Source: Pithys albifrons albifrons
Taxonomy: Eukaryota > Chordata > Aves > Passeriformes > Thamnophilidae
Assembly: GCF_047495875.1 (NCBI RefSeq)
Contig: NC_092475.1
Location: forward strand, 10,072,501-10,136,500
DNA length: 64,000 nucleotides
Reading direction: 5' to 3'
In this document: piece after piece, positions 42,901-51,871 of the stretch
How positions within the stretch are numbered: the stretch's first letter is position 1
How the letters are laid out: every line of letters starts with the position of its first letter
Notes under the pieces: model-generated
The model's input: only the letters and a program-made list of their open reading frames with translations
Databases searched by the model: none
What the model was told of the DNA's origin: nothing
Translations under genes and position numbers: made by a program

Positions 42901-45900
42901 AGGCAGAAATCAATCTCTCTCCAGCCATGGAAAGATACAGTCAGCTGAGAATTACTCTGCTGCAGTGCTGAATTCCATGAATGTCCATTTGTCTTTAACA
43001 TGCAACTGTCTATGCTGGGCATAATTATGAAGAAAAACCTACATCTTTTGGTGGGCACCATGAAGCTCAGCACCCTGCAGTACTGATAAGAGAAGGAAGC
43101 CATTGTCTTGATAATACTCCCTAAAAAGCTCCTTCTCTGACGAAGGTATGAGATAAAAATACATGCAGGGACACCCACACAGCTCACAACTGTACAAAGC
43201 ATATGGCAAGATTGTGAGCATGAACAAATACACTCACGTCAAAGATATCGATAAGGAATCCAAAAAGATCTGCTGATCGGAAGCTTTGTGGGAAGTCACT
43301 TTTGCCTCTTAAAGACTGACAGAAGCCTCCTAATAAAACCATTTCCTAGCAGCCTGATGCTGTCCCTCTTTACCCTACTCTTATTCCAACTTCAGAAGTT
43401 ACTATCTTTAAATTTACAAAGGTGTTCAAGGGATTTGAGCACTTCAGGTGGAGACACAGGTTGTTTTTGTGGAGGAGCCTCTGCCTGCCGAGGCTGAATG
43501 ACAAGCACCCACACTGGCATCTCTGCTGTGCCTCCCGTAAGCCTGCACTGCCCCCATCCCATCAAGATAAGCACTTCAGACTTTTTCCAGCCCCTGCCTC
43601 CAAAGCTTCCCAAGACAGGAGTAAGGAACGCTCAGTGCTGTCTGTCCTTGTAACTCCTTCACGTTGGGAACTGGCAGATTCAGAACAGAGCAGCTGTCAG
43701 AGCAGACCGAACTACACCTTCCAGAGAAACTGTTCAGATTCAAACAGCTGTAACAAAGGAACTTCCCCAGGAAGCAACAGTATCAAATGTTGTATTCAGC
43801 ACAGCTGTCTGGCCATGCCTTTTTTTGTGCAGAATATCTGACTCTAGTGGAAATACAGTCCCGGAGATGATGGAAAACATCCCTAGAACTCTGTGACAAC
43901 ACTAGCAAATTTGTGAGGTAATTTTTGTTTGAACCACTGTCCCTCTTCTACTCATCTTTCCTCATTAGAGGACTCCATCTCTATTAACAGAGAACTAATT
44001 GCCAAGGTCTCCCACTTACTCCCAAGCATCAAGTCTGATCTCCACCAGCTGTGTTGGAAGATCTCCCAGAATACTGTTTGTTGAAAGGACTATCACAAAA
44101 ATGTATTTCCTATCCCTGCTCCTGCTGACACAGACTGAGGTTTAACAAAATCCTACATTTAACATCAACAGTTCTCAGACTTCCTTGAGATAAGTAGGTG
44201 TTACAAAAGAACAGGCTTCAGGAAGACTGAGTGCAGCTCCATATTCTCCTCTTTCATTCTCAAGCCTGGAGCACTCACTTGTTCATCCACTGAGCAGCTA
44301 CAGAAGTCAAAATTAGAAACCAAATTTCAGCTTCAAAATACACACGTATGCTCATATTTCTGAAGCCAACAGCAATTTTCTATTGCTCTTTATACCTTCC
44401 AGGTCACAAGAATCCAAAATTAACTTTACCCTTTCTTTTCATGTCACCTTCCAATGTCCCAACTCTCGCTGTGACACCAGCAGGTATTACTGCAGTTGAC
44501 TAAGATCCTTAGTTTAAAAAGCAAGCATTCAAGACTAAAATATTTCTAACTATAAACTTCATCAAATCCATTGAAACTATTTAGTATTTATGTCAGCCAG
44601 GACATTTTGAACAAATGTTGTGCTAAAAATACTGTAGTCTCATACACACCGGGAAACCACTACCACAACGTGTTCAGCTGAGCCAGGAAATAGCAGGAGC
44701 CTCAGCAGAAAAGGCTTTCCCTGCTCTGCCCGAGTAGCACTTCCACACTGTAGGAATTCCAGTGTTCAGCCAGTGATGGACAGTGGAGCCAGAATACACG
44801 TGGTGGGCACTCTCTCTGCGTAGTTAATGGCAGAGTAAGGACATCAGTAACAGGGAATACTGTTTAAAAGGAATAACCCTACCGTAGCCACAAACTGGGT
44901 TTTAAACTGATTTTCTACTGTTTGTTTTTTTCAGAAAAGTGGGACAGCAACACACTCACTGCTGAAACAACAGCAAGCCCATACTCTTCTCCTGTTCTTT
45001 TAAAGGGAGGAACCATTCTGCAATCTAATGATGATCCATATTTTGATGATCCATATTTAAGGGCTGACAGTGCTTAACAGCTCAGAACGGAGAGTCCTGC
45101 AGGGAGAAGGTATGGCTGGGCAGATCTGCCATTTGTTCTGTCAACAGGGACAGTCTCAGGAAAGCACGGTGATAAACACTGATTTCTGCATCGAATATCC
45201 TCTCTCAGATTTGCAAAGCTAAGACACAGTCCTTCAGAACCCCAGGCAAGGCAGAATATATAAAACTAAATAGATTTTTGCTCCCATGTTTCGGAGTGTG
45301 ACGTTTTCTATAAAATGTGGGACAGTTTATATAAAACTGGCAGCTGCAAAGCCAATTCAATTTAATAAGCCAATAAATATTTGTGAATGACTGCATGTCT
45401 TACAAGGATATGAGAAACTGTATCAGCATAACCAGCTCAAGCAGACACAAAAGAGCAACTGTCCAATCTTGAAAAGCCACAAGCAAAAAAACCTGCACTG
45501 ATTTTCTTGGATAAATTGTATTTTTCTTAAGTAGTCACTGTGACATTAAAGCCCATCCCTGCAGTCCAATAACAAAAAAGCAGATACACTGTCAGTGCTC
45601 CGCTGATTTTAGCAGAACTACAGCAACTTACAACACCAGGAACAATCTGACCTGGAGCCTCACTCTAATAGGGCAGTGGTGCTTGTGCTATTTCAGCAGG
45701 TATTACTTTAACAGGAATCCAGTGAAATCATTAACAGAGAAATTTGAGTCAATGAGATGTTAAGTACTTGCTATAATTACATATTATTGCAGTTTCTGCT
45801 GACAGCGCAACTCAGGAGGTTGGAATTCAATGAACTATCTAACGAATATCTGAAGTCACAGTTGTAAATGAAATTAAATCTGAATTGTGCTTGATCACGT

Positions 45901-48900
45901 TTATGAGCTGTGTGTCTAATTTATATGAAACCATGCAAAAAAAGCACACTTTTACATTGGTCCCCTGGTTAAAAAAATTCATGTTTTACAAAGTACACAA
46001 AGTAGTCCTGATAACACTTTAATAACAGAGTGATTAACACCGTAGCAAAAGGAAAAACAGCTTAAGAAAACCTGCTAGAGGGAGGAAGCCCACGGGCCAT
46101 TAACCCCCAAAACACATCTTCCAGCACATTTAAGTAATTCTGCTGACTTTTAACAAAAACACAAGTTGGCCGCAGCTCACAGAAATGCACTCAACTCCCT
46201 ACTCCCACAAGACACCCATTAAGTTTTAACCTGAATGCTGAATGTGTCAGAACAATTAACACAACAGACCTCAAGGTCTCTAGCAAAGCCCTTCTGAGGC
46301 TTCTGCTGGGAAAACAGAGGCAACCAACTTATGTAGCACAGGATAGTTAAGAGCAGTTTACCAAAAATATGTTTATTTACATTTCTGAGAAGTGTCATGA
46401 ATTACCAATTTACTTCAGAGTACTCTCACCCGTAACAATCTGAAGATTACCTGTTATGCCCTACAAGCCCTGTGAGAGAGTGCTGTCAAAATACCGAAAA
46501 TCAATGCAAAAACAAAACTAAGAAATTTTGCAGAGATTGGTGTCTGACGTGAAATACTTCTAAAATAAAAGGCTAAGTGGTTGCAGACTTAAAACTGCCC
46601 CAGTATTGTTCTGAGGCTGTGGGCAGCACTTCCCACAATGCAGAGCCGCAGTCTGGAGCAAAGGCAGGGAGCAAAAGCAAGGAAGGAACAAGCTCCATTC
46701 TTCACGATTCACATCTCCACGTACAAAAGAAAAGGCAAAGGAAATTTTCAGCAGAGATATCAATCTGCACCTAAACATCATTAACTACCTTTTGTATTTT
46801 GGATCTCTTGCCAAGCATTTGACATTTAAAGCATTGGTCAGACGTGTTCCCAAGAACTTAAGACAGTTTCTCCCTGACGTGTGGCACACAGAGCGAGCAC
46901 GGGCAGTGCCTTCGAGCTCCCTAAATCTGTGCAGTTTGTTTAGCACAGCGGCTCCAACAGCAGTGCTAAGGTACAGACAGCCCTGTGCCAGAAGTGGCCC
47001 TGCTCTCCTTCACAAAACTCTCACCCTCCCAGAAGGCGCCAGCAAAGCAGCAGCAAGGAAGCACAAATCTGGTGTTCAACAGACTGTTTCACAACCACCG
47101 AGAAATCCTAAGGATCTCTGTTATGCTGCTTTTCAGTTTGTTAGCATTTAAATCACCCACACTTCTTATTGCATAGCTCTGGCACACATGAAACATGAAT
47201 TTAATGGAAAACACAGAACGTGCTGAAATTCCTTAACTTGTAAGGCATTTGGTTCAGCACTCTCGTTACTTAATTTTTATTTCCCTCTTGTTTGTTCCTT
47301 TTCATGTTGTCACCCTGATAAATGCAGAGGTGCCACATGAGTGCTCAGGCCACCATAAAAAACCTGCCAGTTCCTGATAAGATGCTGCAGCTGCAAGGGC
47401 TTCTTTTTCCCCCCCCAAAAAAATATTCAGTTAAAGAAGCCCCTCCTTCAAGCACGTTTGAATTCCAGGAGCCACCTCTGTGACAGTGGACAAAGTCACA
47501 CTTGACTCCTGTTAATACACTGTAATGGTTCCTACAGGGATACTGACCTCAAATTGCATCTTGACATTATTGGCCAAATCAACCAGAGGTAAAAAGCACT
47601 GCTTGGGGTGATGTCCTCAGTTTCCACAGAGCAATTCTGGATTCTACACAAGTTCTGAACACAGGCTGCTGAACAGCCAAGACACTAATAGCTGTTAGTG
47701 GAATTTAGTAGCTTTGGAATGCAATTTGATTATTTTGCAAACAAAAGTCATTTTTATCTACTGCGCTCTGCAAACACAATGGGAGAGCTGAAAGTCAAGA
47801 TAAATGGCTTTTAGTCTCAATATTGTTCTCAGTAGTAAGAGGTTGTTACGTCCACCCTTAATAACAAAGCTCTTAAAGGCAAAATTCAACAGAATCCAAA
47901 TCTGTGGAGAAGGGGTCATTTTTAATGTCCAAGCAGTACTTGGAAATAACAGCTTTAGACTCCATTTCCCTCCTACATTGCTGAAGACTGTGAGGATGTT
48001 GCTTGCAGAAAAGGCTCGCTGTTTCAGCACAGTATTGTTCTCAGGATGGTCTGAAAATGGGCACTGCTAGGACTGAACATGGACAATTCTTTGCAAAGCG
48101 TATAAGGATACTAAAAATACAACTAAGGTGGAAAAAATACCCACTGCGGCCAAACAGGAGGGAGAACCTGGATATTGAAAGGGAATGCAATTATCCAAGC
48201 TGGAATTTGCCCAGGACACTCTTGCTTAGAGTGATCTGGCTATTTAATGACAAGAAATAGCCAGGAACTCATATTTACTGCTGGCACCCTCTCTCATACC
48301 TAACACTGCCCTGCTATCAATGAAATGGGCATGTAACCAGATCCAAGCTCCCAGCTACAACCAGGGTGCTCCGTGGTGACCTGCCATGGGCAGATCCACC
48401 CACCTTATTGCAGCTGCAACAACTTGTGTGACCACAACCTGAGGCAGCGTGTCCATTGACCCAGATAGGAACATTAATAATAACAGGAAGCTTCAAAGTG
48501 CTTAAGCTGCTCTATCACTGATACACTAGCTAAAAGTCACCCAAAACATTCTTTATTAACAAAAATGTTTACTGTTGGTACACTCAACATTTAGAATGAG
48601 TCAGTACCAGCCCTCAGAAAAAGCTCCCTTCCTCTAAATGTAAAGTATGGGAGGCCCAAAAGGAGACTTCAGCTCTGCTGTTGAACACTGCCTGACAATA
48701 ATCAAAGTACAAACCAATTCTAAACATCTGCAGCAAAAAAAAAAAAGGTACGTGAGATTCCTACCACCCACTCCTAATATTTGCCACTAAATAGGATCAA
48801 AACAAGAAAATAAGAGCTAGAGCCTCACTGCTCTGCCCAAATGAGAACTGCTGTTCTCGGATCCGCGCGTGACAATTCCCGACACGCAAGTGCAAAGAAC

Positions 48901-51516
48901 TCCTGGGTAGAGGAGACAAGACTCAGGCAAGCAGAGGTGACAGGTTTTCAAGGAGATCAGTGGTGGTCACAAGGTCAGAGCAGACACTGTTTATTCAGCA
49001 TTATTCCCTTAACAAAACTAACAGGGTTACACACACCTTTCAGCACTGAAAAGGACTTCAAGTTTTAGGGACCTCTGATAAGCCACAATGATGTTCTGTG
49101 ACTGCCATAACTACAGTGGGGGGAAAGGGCGCTGATACCCACACTGATGTGGAGTTGCTGGGTGTGCCTGATGTACCAGGAATTCAGTTTTCCCATAAAG
49201 GTCTCTTTGAATTTCTGTACTGAATTCCTCCAACATATGGTAGAAATAAAAACCACAGGAGTTTTAAGTGCTGTATGCCTAAAACTCTTAAAAGAATAAA
49301 ACAGCACATGGTCACAATAGAGGAGAAAAATCCCTCGAAAAGGTTCACTGGAAGCCAGAGTGGAAAGGTCAAATATACATCACTTCCCTTATGTAAATCA
49401 GTACATAACTAAAGCTTACCAGGAGTGCTTTTCCCTAAATAAAGATGATCCTCAGCACATATTTCCCAGCATAAGAAGGCTACAAGTATTCAATTATATG
49501 CTTATATTTAAGTTGCTTCAAGGGTTAGTCCTCTACTTCTTGGGAAATCCACAGCATCCTTTTTCTCTGTTAAGAATTATTCATTGAGCCCTGCTATAGA
49601 TTCAGAATGGAAATAAAAGTTCAAAAACTGTGCATTTGTTACTGCCTGCTCCTGCTGTACACACACAATCACATTCCAATGAACTGACAGAAAGAAAGGT
49701 GCTCACAAAGGTAGATCTGTAAATATTTACACGCAGTAGCCTAGAAAGCACCCAGGCACGTGGACATCATGCAGAAAAGCATTCTAAAAATCAGTATAAC
49801 CACATGAAGCAGATTATTTGCAACAACCTTTTTTGTCCTCTACCATCTCAGTAGTCAGAGGACAGCTCAGAGCTCCTTACACAGCCCAAACAGTGACAGT
49901 AACACACACAAAGGTTGATTGTACGTCCTCAATTCCCCTTCACCCTACTTAAGCCCTTCAGTGTGACACCCATCAGATGAGAGGGGCTTGCAATTAGCTT
50001 CCTTCCTAGAAAAATGAATAAACCCTCAGAAAAAGTTAGCAGCCATCAGGCTGATTAGAAAAGATAATATTGTATGTATACATACGAATATAAATATATA
50101 GATGTAAGCATATACATTTATATTTAAATATACACATATAAAATTAATATATAAATATACACATATAAAATTAATATATAAATATACACATATATAAAAT
50201 TACAGGCTCCTATAAATGCTTCTGAATAAAATTAAGTTAGTTGATAAACTCCCTGAAGTGATGGTATCTACCTTTCTGGAATTGTCTACACTGTGGTGTG
50301 TTGTTTATTTTCAAAGTGGGTTTTTATTTCAATTAAAAACCCCAACCAACAAGGTAAAGTCACATCAATTAAACAGCGAGAAAAGGAGCAAGACTGATCT
50401 TAAAATGGATGCAGCAGATTCTTTTAAAGAGCAACATGTTGCAATCACCTTTCATTTTAGGGGAAGGGAGGGATTCCCTGAAAGGAACAGAGACGGGGAG
50501 CAGTGGGGGGAGGGAAGCTGCGATTAAAAAAAAAAAAAAGACTTGGGGATTTTTTAATTTTTTTTTTCTTTTAGCTAAAAGAACTTTGCTTTCCCCTCGG
50601 CTGGAAGGGGCTGGTGGAGGGATGGCGGCCCCGGAGCCTCCGCAGAGGCGGCTCGGGGAGGAGGAGAAGGAGAGAAAAGCCACAGAGAGAGAGAAGAGAA
50701 AAAGAAAATGGCGCAGAGACTAAGTCCCGACCGTCGACAAGGCGACTTTCCAGGGAGGAATCGGGGCCCAAAGGCGACCCGAGCGGGGCGGCCGCGCTCG
50801 GCTCGGGGCCCTGCGGTGCCCGCACTCGGGGCCGGGGGGCGCGGGGGGCGCCGGGGCCGGCGGGAAAGGGGCGCTTTTGGCGGCTCGATGGGAACAATGG
50901 GGCCGGTGAGCGCGGAGCCGGGACTTAGTCTCTGGGACGCCATGTCTGGTGCGAGGGGCGCGCCGGGGCCGCACTCACCGTTCGCTCGGAAATCCGCCTC
51001 GATCTGCGGGGAGAGCAACACAGGGACACAGGGTCAGCACGCCCGGGGCCGCGGGGCTCGGGGGGCCCTCCCATCGCGCCCTCCCGCCGCCCCCAGACCC
51101 GTTTTCACGGCAATTAAATGCCAAAGCAGCACAGCACGGCGCGATGCGGAAGGTGATGGAGGGGTGGGTGAATCGCCCCCCGCGGCTCACGGGGGTCTCC
51201 CCGAGCCCCCCAAAGCACAGCGAGCCGGGTCAGCACCGCGGCCGCCCCTCGCCGAGCCCGCCCGGGCCGGGGGGCACCCGGGGGGCCGCGATCCCGCCGC
51301 CCCCCACCCCGTGGCAAGGGCACCCCGCGCTGCCGGGCCGACACCGGGCAGGGCACGCCGCCCTCCCCGGGGGTGCGGGGGGTGTCCGGCAGGGCCGGCA
51401 TGGGGGATATGCGGGCAGCGCGGCGGCCGAGCGGGCGGGGGTCCCCCGGGAGTGCAGCCCGCGGGCGGGCATGGGGCGCTCACCTGGGAATCGTTGTGCA
51501 GCTGGTCGCCGCTCAT
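862..51516 (-). CDS. TOP1: TOP1, DNA topoisomerase I, 5' part (coding exons 1-9; 3' part beyond window)
   Basis: Type IB topoisomerase: a nuclear enzyme that nicks one DNA strand through a 3'-phosphotyrosine link and relaxes supercoils ahead of replication and transcription. Nine exons joined at GT-AG borders total 730 nt, or 243 codons plus one base. The translation begins [11 protein letters not shown] and continues with lysine/histidine/aspartate-rich sequence (residues 20-96), an IKDE motif (K120), a PKKIK nuclear signal with an IKTE motif (K156), a KKAKKRK basic cluster, then [20 protein letters not shown] and the start of the core domain. The three tryptophans fall at 203, 205 and 206, the positions I recall for human TOP1, so the N-terminus is colinear overall. 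Small local indels against human cancel out (about +3 in exons 3-4, about -3 in exon 8), judged from memory. The catalytic domain and active-site tyrosine lie past base 1. The gene spans more than 50 kb, mostly intron 2. Identity is certain; only the 3' half is missing. Confidence 0.98.
978..5304 (-). other. TOP1: TOP1 intron 8
   Basis: 4.3 kb of AT-rich intron between exons 8 and 9. It contains scattered short open frames on both strands (for example 2,792-3,205 plus), none resembling a known protein. I see no recognisable transposon. Confidence 0.85.
5305..5402 (-). CDS. TOP1: TOP1 coding exon 8
   Basis: 98 nt from [20 protein letters not shown] to KKEEEQKWK (residues 173-204) plus two bases of Trp205. 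It is the lysine-rich linker between the N-terminal domain and the core, and ends in the conserved WKW hinge region. It looks about three residues shorter than the human equivalent I recall. The acceptor is TTTGCAG and the donor GTAACT. Confidence 0.97.
5403..6320 (-). other. TOP1: TOP1 intron 7
   Basis: 918 bp between exons 7 and 8. I see no recognisable element; the open frames at 5,626-5,904 and 5,944-6,302 (plus) have no recognisable similarity. Confidence 0.85.
6321..6396 (-). CDS. TOP1: TOP1 coding exon 7
   Basis: 76 nt encoding [20 protein letters not shown] and QEEEE (to residue 172). It carries the classical nuclear localisation signal (PKKIK and KKAKKRK) and the IKTE sumoylation motif at K156, equivalent to human K153. 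The acceptor is TTCTTAG. The donor is GTAATA, weaker than consensus. Confidence 0.97.
6397..9308 (-). other. TOP1: TOP1 intron 6
   Basis: 2.9 kb between exons 6 and 7. More than half of it is a CR1 LINE fragment in the same orientation as TOP1. The flanks (6,397-6,830 and about 8,540-9,308) show nothing recognisable. Confidence 0.85.
6831..8540 (-). mobile_element. CR1 LINE, 5'-truncated and internally deleted
   Basis: A dead non-LTR retrotransposon read on the minus strand, with its 3' end near 6,831. Bases 8,119-8,508 encode CR1 ORF2 endonuclease sequence ([20 protein letters not shown], then [10 protein letters not shown] and [20 protein letters not shown]). Further upstream sequence continues in another frame to about 8,540. 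The region 7,855-8,118 encodes the linker (TLDFRRADFGLF in a broken frame). Bases 7,465-7,854 give the segment just before the reverse transcriptase, and 7,330-7,430 give [20 protein letters not shown]. Most of the reverse transcriptase is then missing, and the sequence jumps to the 3' end with HVQRRA and LREL. The endonuclease GDFN motif reads GDFG. Frameshifts, stops and the missing polymerase make it non-functional. The 5' limit is approximate. Confidence 0.93.
9309..9404 (-). CDS. TOP1: TOP1 coding exon 6
   Basis: 96 nt encoding [20 protein letters not shown] and then [12 protein letters not shown] (residues 115-147, both ends split). It contains the IKDE sumoylation motif (K120, equivalent to human K117) followed by an acidic run, and a basic KRPR cluster that fits a nuclear localisation signal. 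The acceptor is CTGTAG and the donor GTAAGT. Confidence 0.97.
9405..12121 (-). other. TOP1: TOP1 intron 5
   Basis: 2.7 kb between exons 5 and 6. The 147-codon open frame at 10,055-10,498 (plus) has no recognisable similarity. I see no repeat. Confidence 0.85.
12122..12177 (-). CDS. TOP1: TOP1 coding exon 5
   Basis: 56 nt encoding [18 protein letters not shown] plus two bases of a Ser codon (residues 97-115). The acceptor is TTTTTCAG and the donor GTAAGA. It contains an IKKE sumoylation-type motif at K106, equivalent to human K103 after a three-residue shift. The exon begins on a full codon, in phase with exon 4. Confidence 0.97.
12178..12761 (-). other. TOP1: TOP1 intron 4
   Basis: 584 bp between exons 4 and 5. 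It starts with the atypical donor GTGGGT and ends TTTTTCAG. I see no embedded element. Confidence 0.88.
12762..12888 (-). CDS. TOP1: TOP1 coding exon 4
   Basis: 127 nt, from [20 protein letters not shown] through a second HKDK block to KRKEEK. It completes the low-complexity charged region up to residue 96. The acceptor is TCTTGCAG. The donor is GTGGGT, the least typical of the nine because it has G at +3. The DNA is a purine-rich, 6- and 12-base periodic sequence encoding repeated HKD and HKDK units. Its complement also stays open, giving chance antisense frames over 12,497-12,957. Confidence 0.97.
12889..22460 (-). other. TOP1: TOP1 intron 3
   Basis: 9.6 kb between exons 3 and 4. The one recognisable element is a short CR1 tail at 15,275-15,400. 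A short AT-rich simple stretch lies near 15,203-15,240. The open frame at 20,415-20,849 (minus, 144 codons) has no recognisable similarity or splice context. Confidence 0.83.
15275..15400 (+). mobile_element. CR1 LINE 3'-tail fragment
   Basis: About 125 bp matching the sense 3' UTR of CR1. It begins GTGCCCCATCCCTGGA, continues CAACCTGGTCTAGTGG and GGTGTCCCTGC, and ends CCTCCAACCCAAACTGTTCT with a degenerate TTCTATG-type terminal repeat. It lies antisense to TOP1. Severe 5' truncation is usual for CR1. The 5' edge is approximate. Confidence 0.9.
22461..22563 (-). CDS. TOP1: TOP1 coding exon 3
   Basis: 103 nt, running from [19 protein letters not shown] to KSKHSN. This is the first half of the charged, disordered N-terminal domain, rich in Lys, His, Asp and Glu. 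The acceptor is CTTACAG and the donor GTGAGG, and both ends split codons as the neighbouring exons require. The [10 protein letters not shown] stretch seems two residues longer than the human form I recall. This region mediates nucleolar localisation and protein contacts rather than catalysis. Confidence 0.97.
24812..24825 (+). repeat. Poly(A) run, A14
   Basis: Fourteen consecutive A in intron 2, a simple homopolymer. There is no recognisable retrogene body beside it. Confidence 0.9.
25492..25507 (+). repeat. Poly(T) run, T16
   Basis: Sixteen consecutive T in intron 2, with a second T-rich run at about 25,426-25,435. Read on the minus strand it would resemble a poly(A) tail, but I recognise no retrocopied sequence next to it. 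Confidence 0.85.
30478..30651 (+). repeat. 12-bp purine minisatellite, unit ATGGAGGGAGGG, about 14.5 perfect copies
   Basis: Fourteen full copies of ATGGAGGGAGGG run without a mismatch from 30,478 to 30,645, followed by a partial copy. Every base but the single T per unit is a purine, so the plus strand is a purine tract with closely spaced G runs and the complement is C/T-rich. Because 12 is a multiple of 3 and the unit has no stop, open frames cross it on both strands (repeats of MEGG and of PPSL). These are by-products, not a protein. It lies in intron 2 of TOP1. The G-runs appear as pyrimidine repeats in the TOP1 pre-mRNA. Confidence 0.97.
45029..45058 (+). repeat. 15-bp perfect tandem duplication
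   Basis: TGATGATCCATATTT occurs twice with no gap and no mismatch, followed directly by AAGGGC. A small recent duplication in intron 2. Confidence 0.9.
50126..50202 (+). repeat. AT-rich tandem repeat, 27-bp unit, about 3 copies
   Basis: Two identical 27-bp units (50,126-50,152 and 50,153-50,179) and a third partial copy with a 2-bp TA insertion. The unit begins AAATATACACATATAAAATT. It sits in a wider AT-only stretch from about 50,065 whose TATA/ATAT motifs are self-complementary, roughly 800 bp downstream of exon 2 within intron 2. Confidence 0.93.
50714..50934. repeat. 16-bp perfect inverted repeat (arms 50,714-50,729 and 50,919-50,934)
   Basis: CAGAGACTAAGTCCCG at 50,714-50,729 and its exact reverse complement CGGGACTTAGTCTCTG at 50,919-50,934, 189 bp apart, near the 5' end of TOP1 intron 2. 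Transcribed, they could pair in the pre-mRNA. A 14/16 copy of the first arm occurs at 51,609-51,624. Confidence 0.85.
50979..51003 (-). CDS. TOP1: TOP1 coding exon 2 (25-nt microexon)
   Basis: Only 25 nt long, encoding IEADFRAN plus the first base of an Asp codon. It follows a CCCCGCAG acceptor and precedes a GTGAGT donor. It lies in the CpG island, 480 bp from exon 1. TOP1 proteins have IEADFR directly after NDSQ, which confirms it. The first base of the split codon (G) joins AT from exon 3, across the 28.4 kb intron, to give Asp. A gene predictor that requires long exons would miss it. Confidence 0.97.
51004..51483 (-). other. TOP1: TOP1 intron 1
   Basis: 480-bp GC-rich intron between the 11-codon exon 1 and the 25-nt exon 2. 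It starts GTGAGC and ends CCGCAG. If retained, the exon 1 frame reads on to about 51,187 before a stop. Confidence 0.93.
51484..51516 (-). CDS. TOP1: TOP1 coding exon 1
   Basis: Encodes residues 1-11, [11 protein letters not shown], matching the conserved TOP1 N-terminus. The ATG (51,514-51,516) has G at -3 and A at +4, an acceptable Kozak context. The exon ends after a full codon and is followed by the donor GTGAGC. The start was chosen by family match. The frame is open further upstream for 119 codons, but only in GC-rich leader or promoter DNA. The upstream limit of the 5' UTR cannot be set from sequence alone. Confidence 0.97.
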
Positions 51517-51636
51517 GCCGGAGGCGCGGGAGCCGGGCGGGAGCGGGCGGAGCGGCGGGCAGAGGGCGCCGGGCGCGGCGGGACCGGGCGGCGCGGCGCG
51601 TTGTGTAACAGACTCTAAGTCCCGGTTTCGGCGCTC

Positions 51637-51648
51637 TGCGCAGGCGCC
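51637..51648 (+). promoter_or_regulatory. NRF1-type site, proximal
   Basis: TGCGCAGGCGCC matches the NRF1 core pattern (YGCGCAYGCGCR) with one substitution at the centre. It lies about 120 bp upstream of the TOP1 ATG, where such sites are common in housekeeping promoters. Confidence 0.5.
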
Positions 51649-51707
51649 GCGCACTTTATGTCCCGGGGCGGGGCCGGCCGCCGAGAGGCGGGAAAAGCCG
51701 CGCGCGT

Positions 51708-51730
51708 ATTTGCATGCTAGGCCACGCCCC
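51708..51730 (-). promoter_or_regulatory. Octamer + GC-box composite module 1
   Basis: On the plus strand ATTTGCAT (51,708-51,715), a 6-bp gap, then CCACGCCCC (51,722-51,730). In the TOP1 sense this is GGGGCGTGG followed by the perfect octamer ATGCAAAT. The octamer is bound by POU factors such as OCT1, and the GC box is of KLF/SP type. First of five modules upstream of the ATG. Confidence 0.7.
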
Positions 51731-51744
51731 CAAGAGCCGGCATG

Positions 51745-51766
51745 ATTTGCATACAGACCACGCCCC
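51745..51766 (-). promoter_or_regulatory. Octamer + GC-box composite module 2
   Basis: ATTTGCAT at 51,745-51,752, a 5-bp gap and CCACGCCCC at 51,758-51,766 on the plus strand. The octamer is perfect and the orientation matches module 1. Confidence 0.7.
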
Positions 51767-51807
51767 TCCCGCGTGCTCGCTCCGACTCGACGCCCGCCGT
51801 CTCGCTG

Positions 51808-51830
51808 TTTTGCATATCCGGCCCCGCCCC
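51808..51830 (-). promoter_or_regulatory. Octamer-like + GC-box composite module 3
   Basis: TTTTGCAT (one mismatch to the octamer) at 51,808-51,815, a 6-bp gap and CCCCGCCCC at 51,822-51,830. Same orientation as the others. Confidence 0.62.
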
Positions 51831-51844
51831 TTCCTCCTCGTCCT

Positions 51845-51849
51845 CCAAT
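51845..51849 (+). promoter_or_regulatory. CCAAT box
   Basis: CCAAT on the plus strand (ATTGG in the TOP1 sense), between modules 3 and 4, about 330 bp upstream of the ATG. This is a plausible NF-Y site, but a 5-bp match is weak evidence. Confidence 0.4.
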
Positions 51850-51871
51850 AGTGCGGCGAAGTCTCCTCCTC

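Larger units (their letters stand above)
22564..50978 (-). other. TOP1: TOP1 intron 2 (28.4 kb)
   Basis: The largest intron, separating the CpG-island exons from exon 3. I see no nested gene, tRNA or long transposon. Contents I can support are a perfect 12-bp minisatellite (30,478-30,651), a 15-bp tandem duplication (45,029-45,058), a 27-bp AT-rich tandem repeat (50,126-50,202), homopolymer runs (A14 at 24,812-24,825; T16 at 25,492-25,507) and a purine-rich stretch near 50,655-50,710. The rest is moderately AT-rich unique-looking DNA. It may hold old, diverged repeats that cannot be named by eye. Confidence 0.82.
51609..51760 (-). promoter_or_regulatory. TOP1: Probable TOP1 5' UTR / core promoter region
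   Basis: GC-rich DNA just upstream of the ATG. On the minus strand it holds an NRF1-like GGCGCCTGCGCA (51,637-51,648), a CATAAAGT stretch at 51,653-51,660 that could act as a weak TATA-like element, and a GGGGCGGGG-type GC box near 51,664-51,672. The exact transcription start cannot be read; CpG-island promoters usually have several. The 14/16 copy of the CGGGACTTAG element lies at 51,609-51,624. Confidence 0.6.

Noticed and set aside
978..50978. Intronic snoRNA, miRNA or tRNA genes inside TOP1
   Set aside because: I did not find convincing box C/D, H/ACA, tRNA cloverleaf or long hairpin signals by eye. A covariance-model scan would be needed to be sure.
50708..51745. 345-codon open frame on the plus strand, antisense to TOP1 exons 1-2
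   Set aside because: It lies in the CpG island where stops are rare. Its translation is almost all Gly, Ala, Pro and Arg with no domain, and frames on both strands of the island are similarly open.
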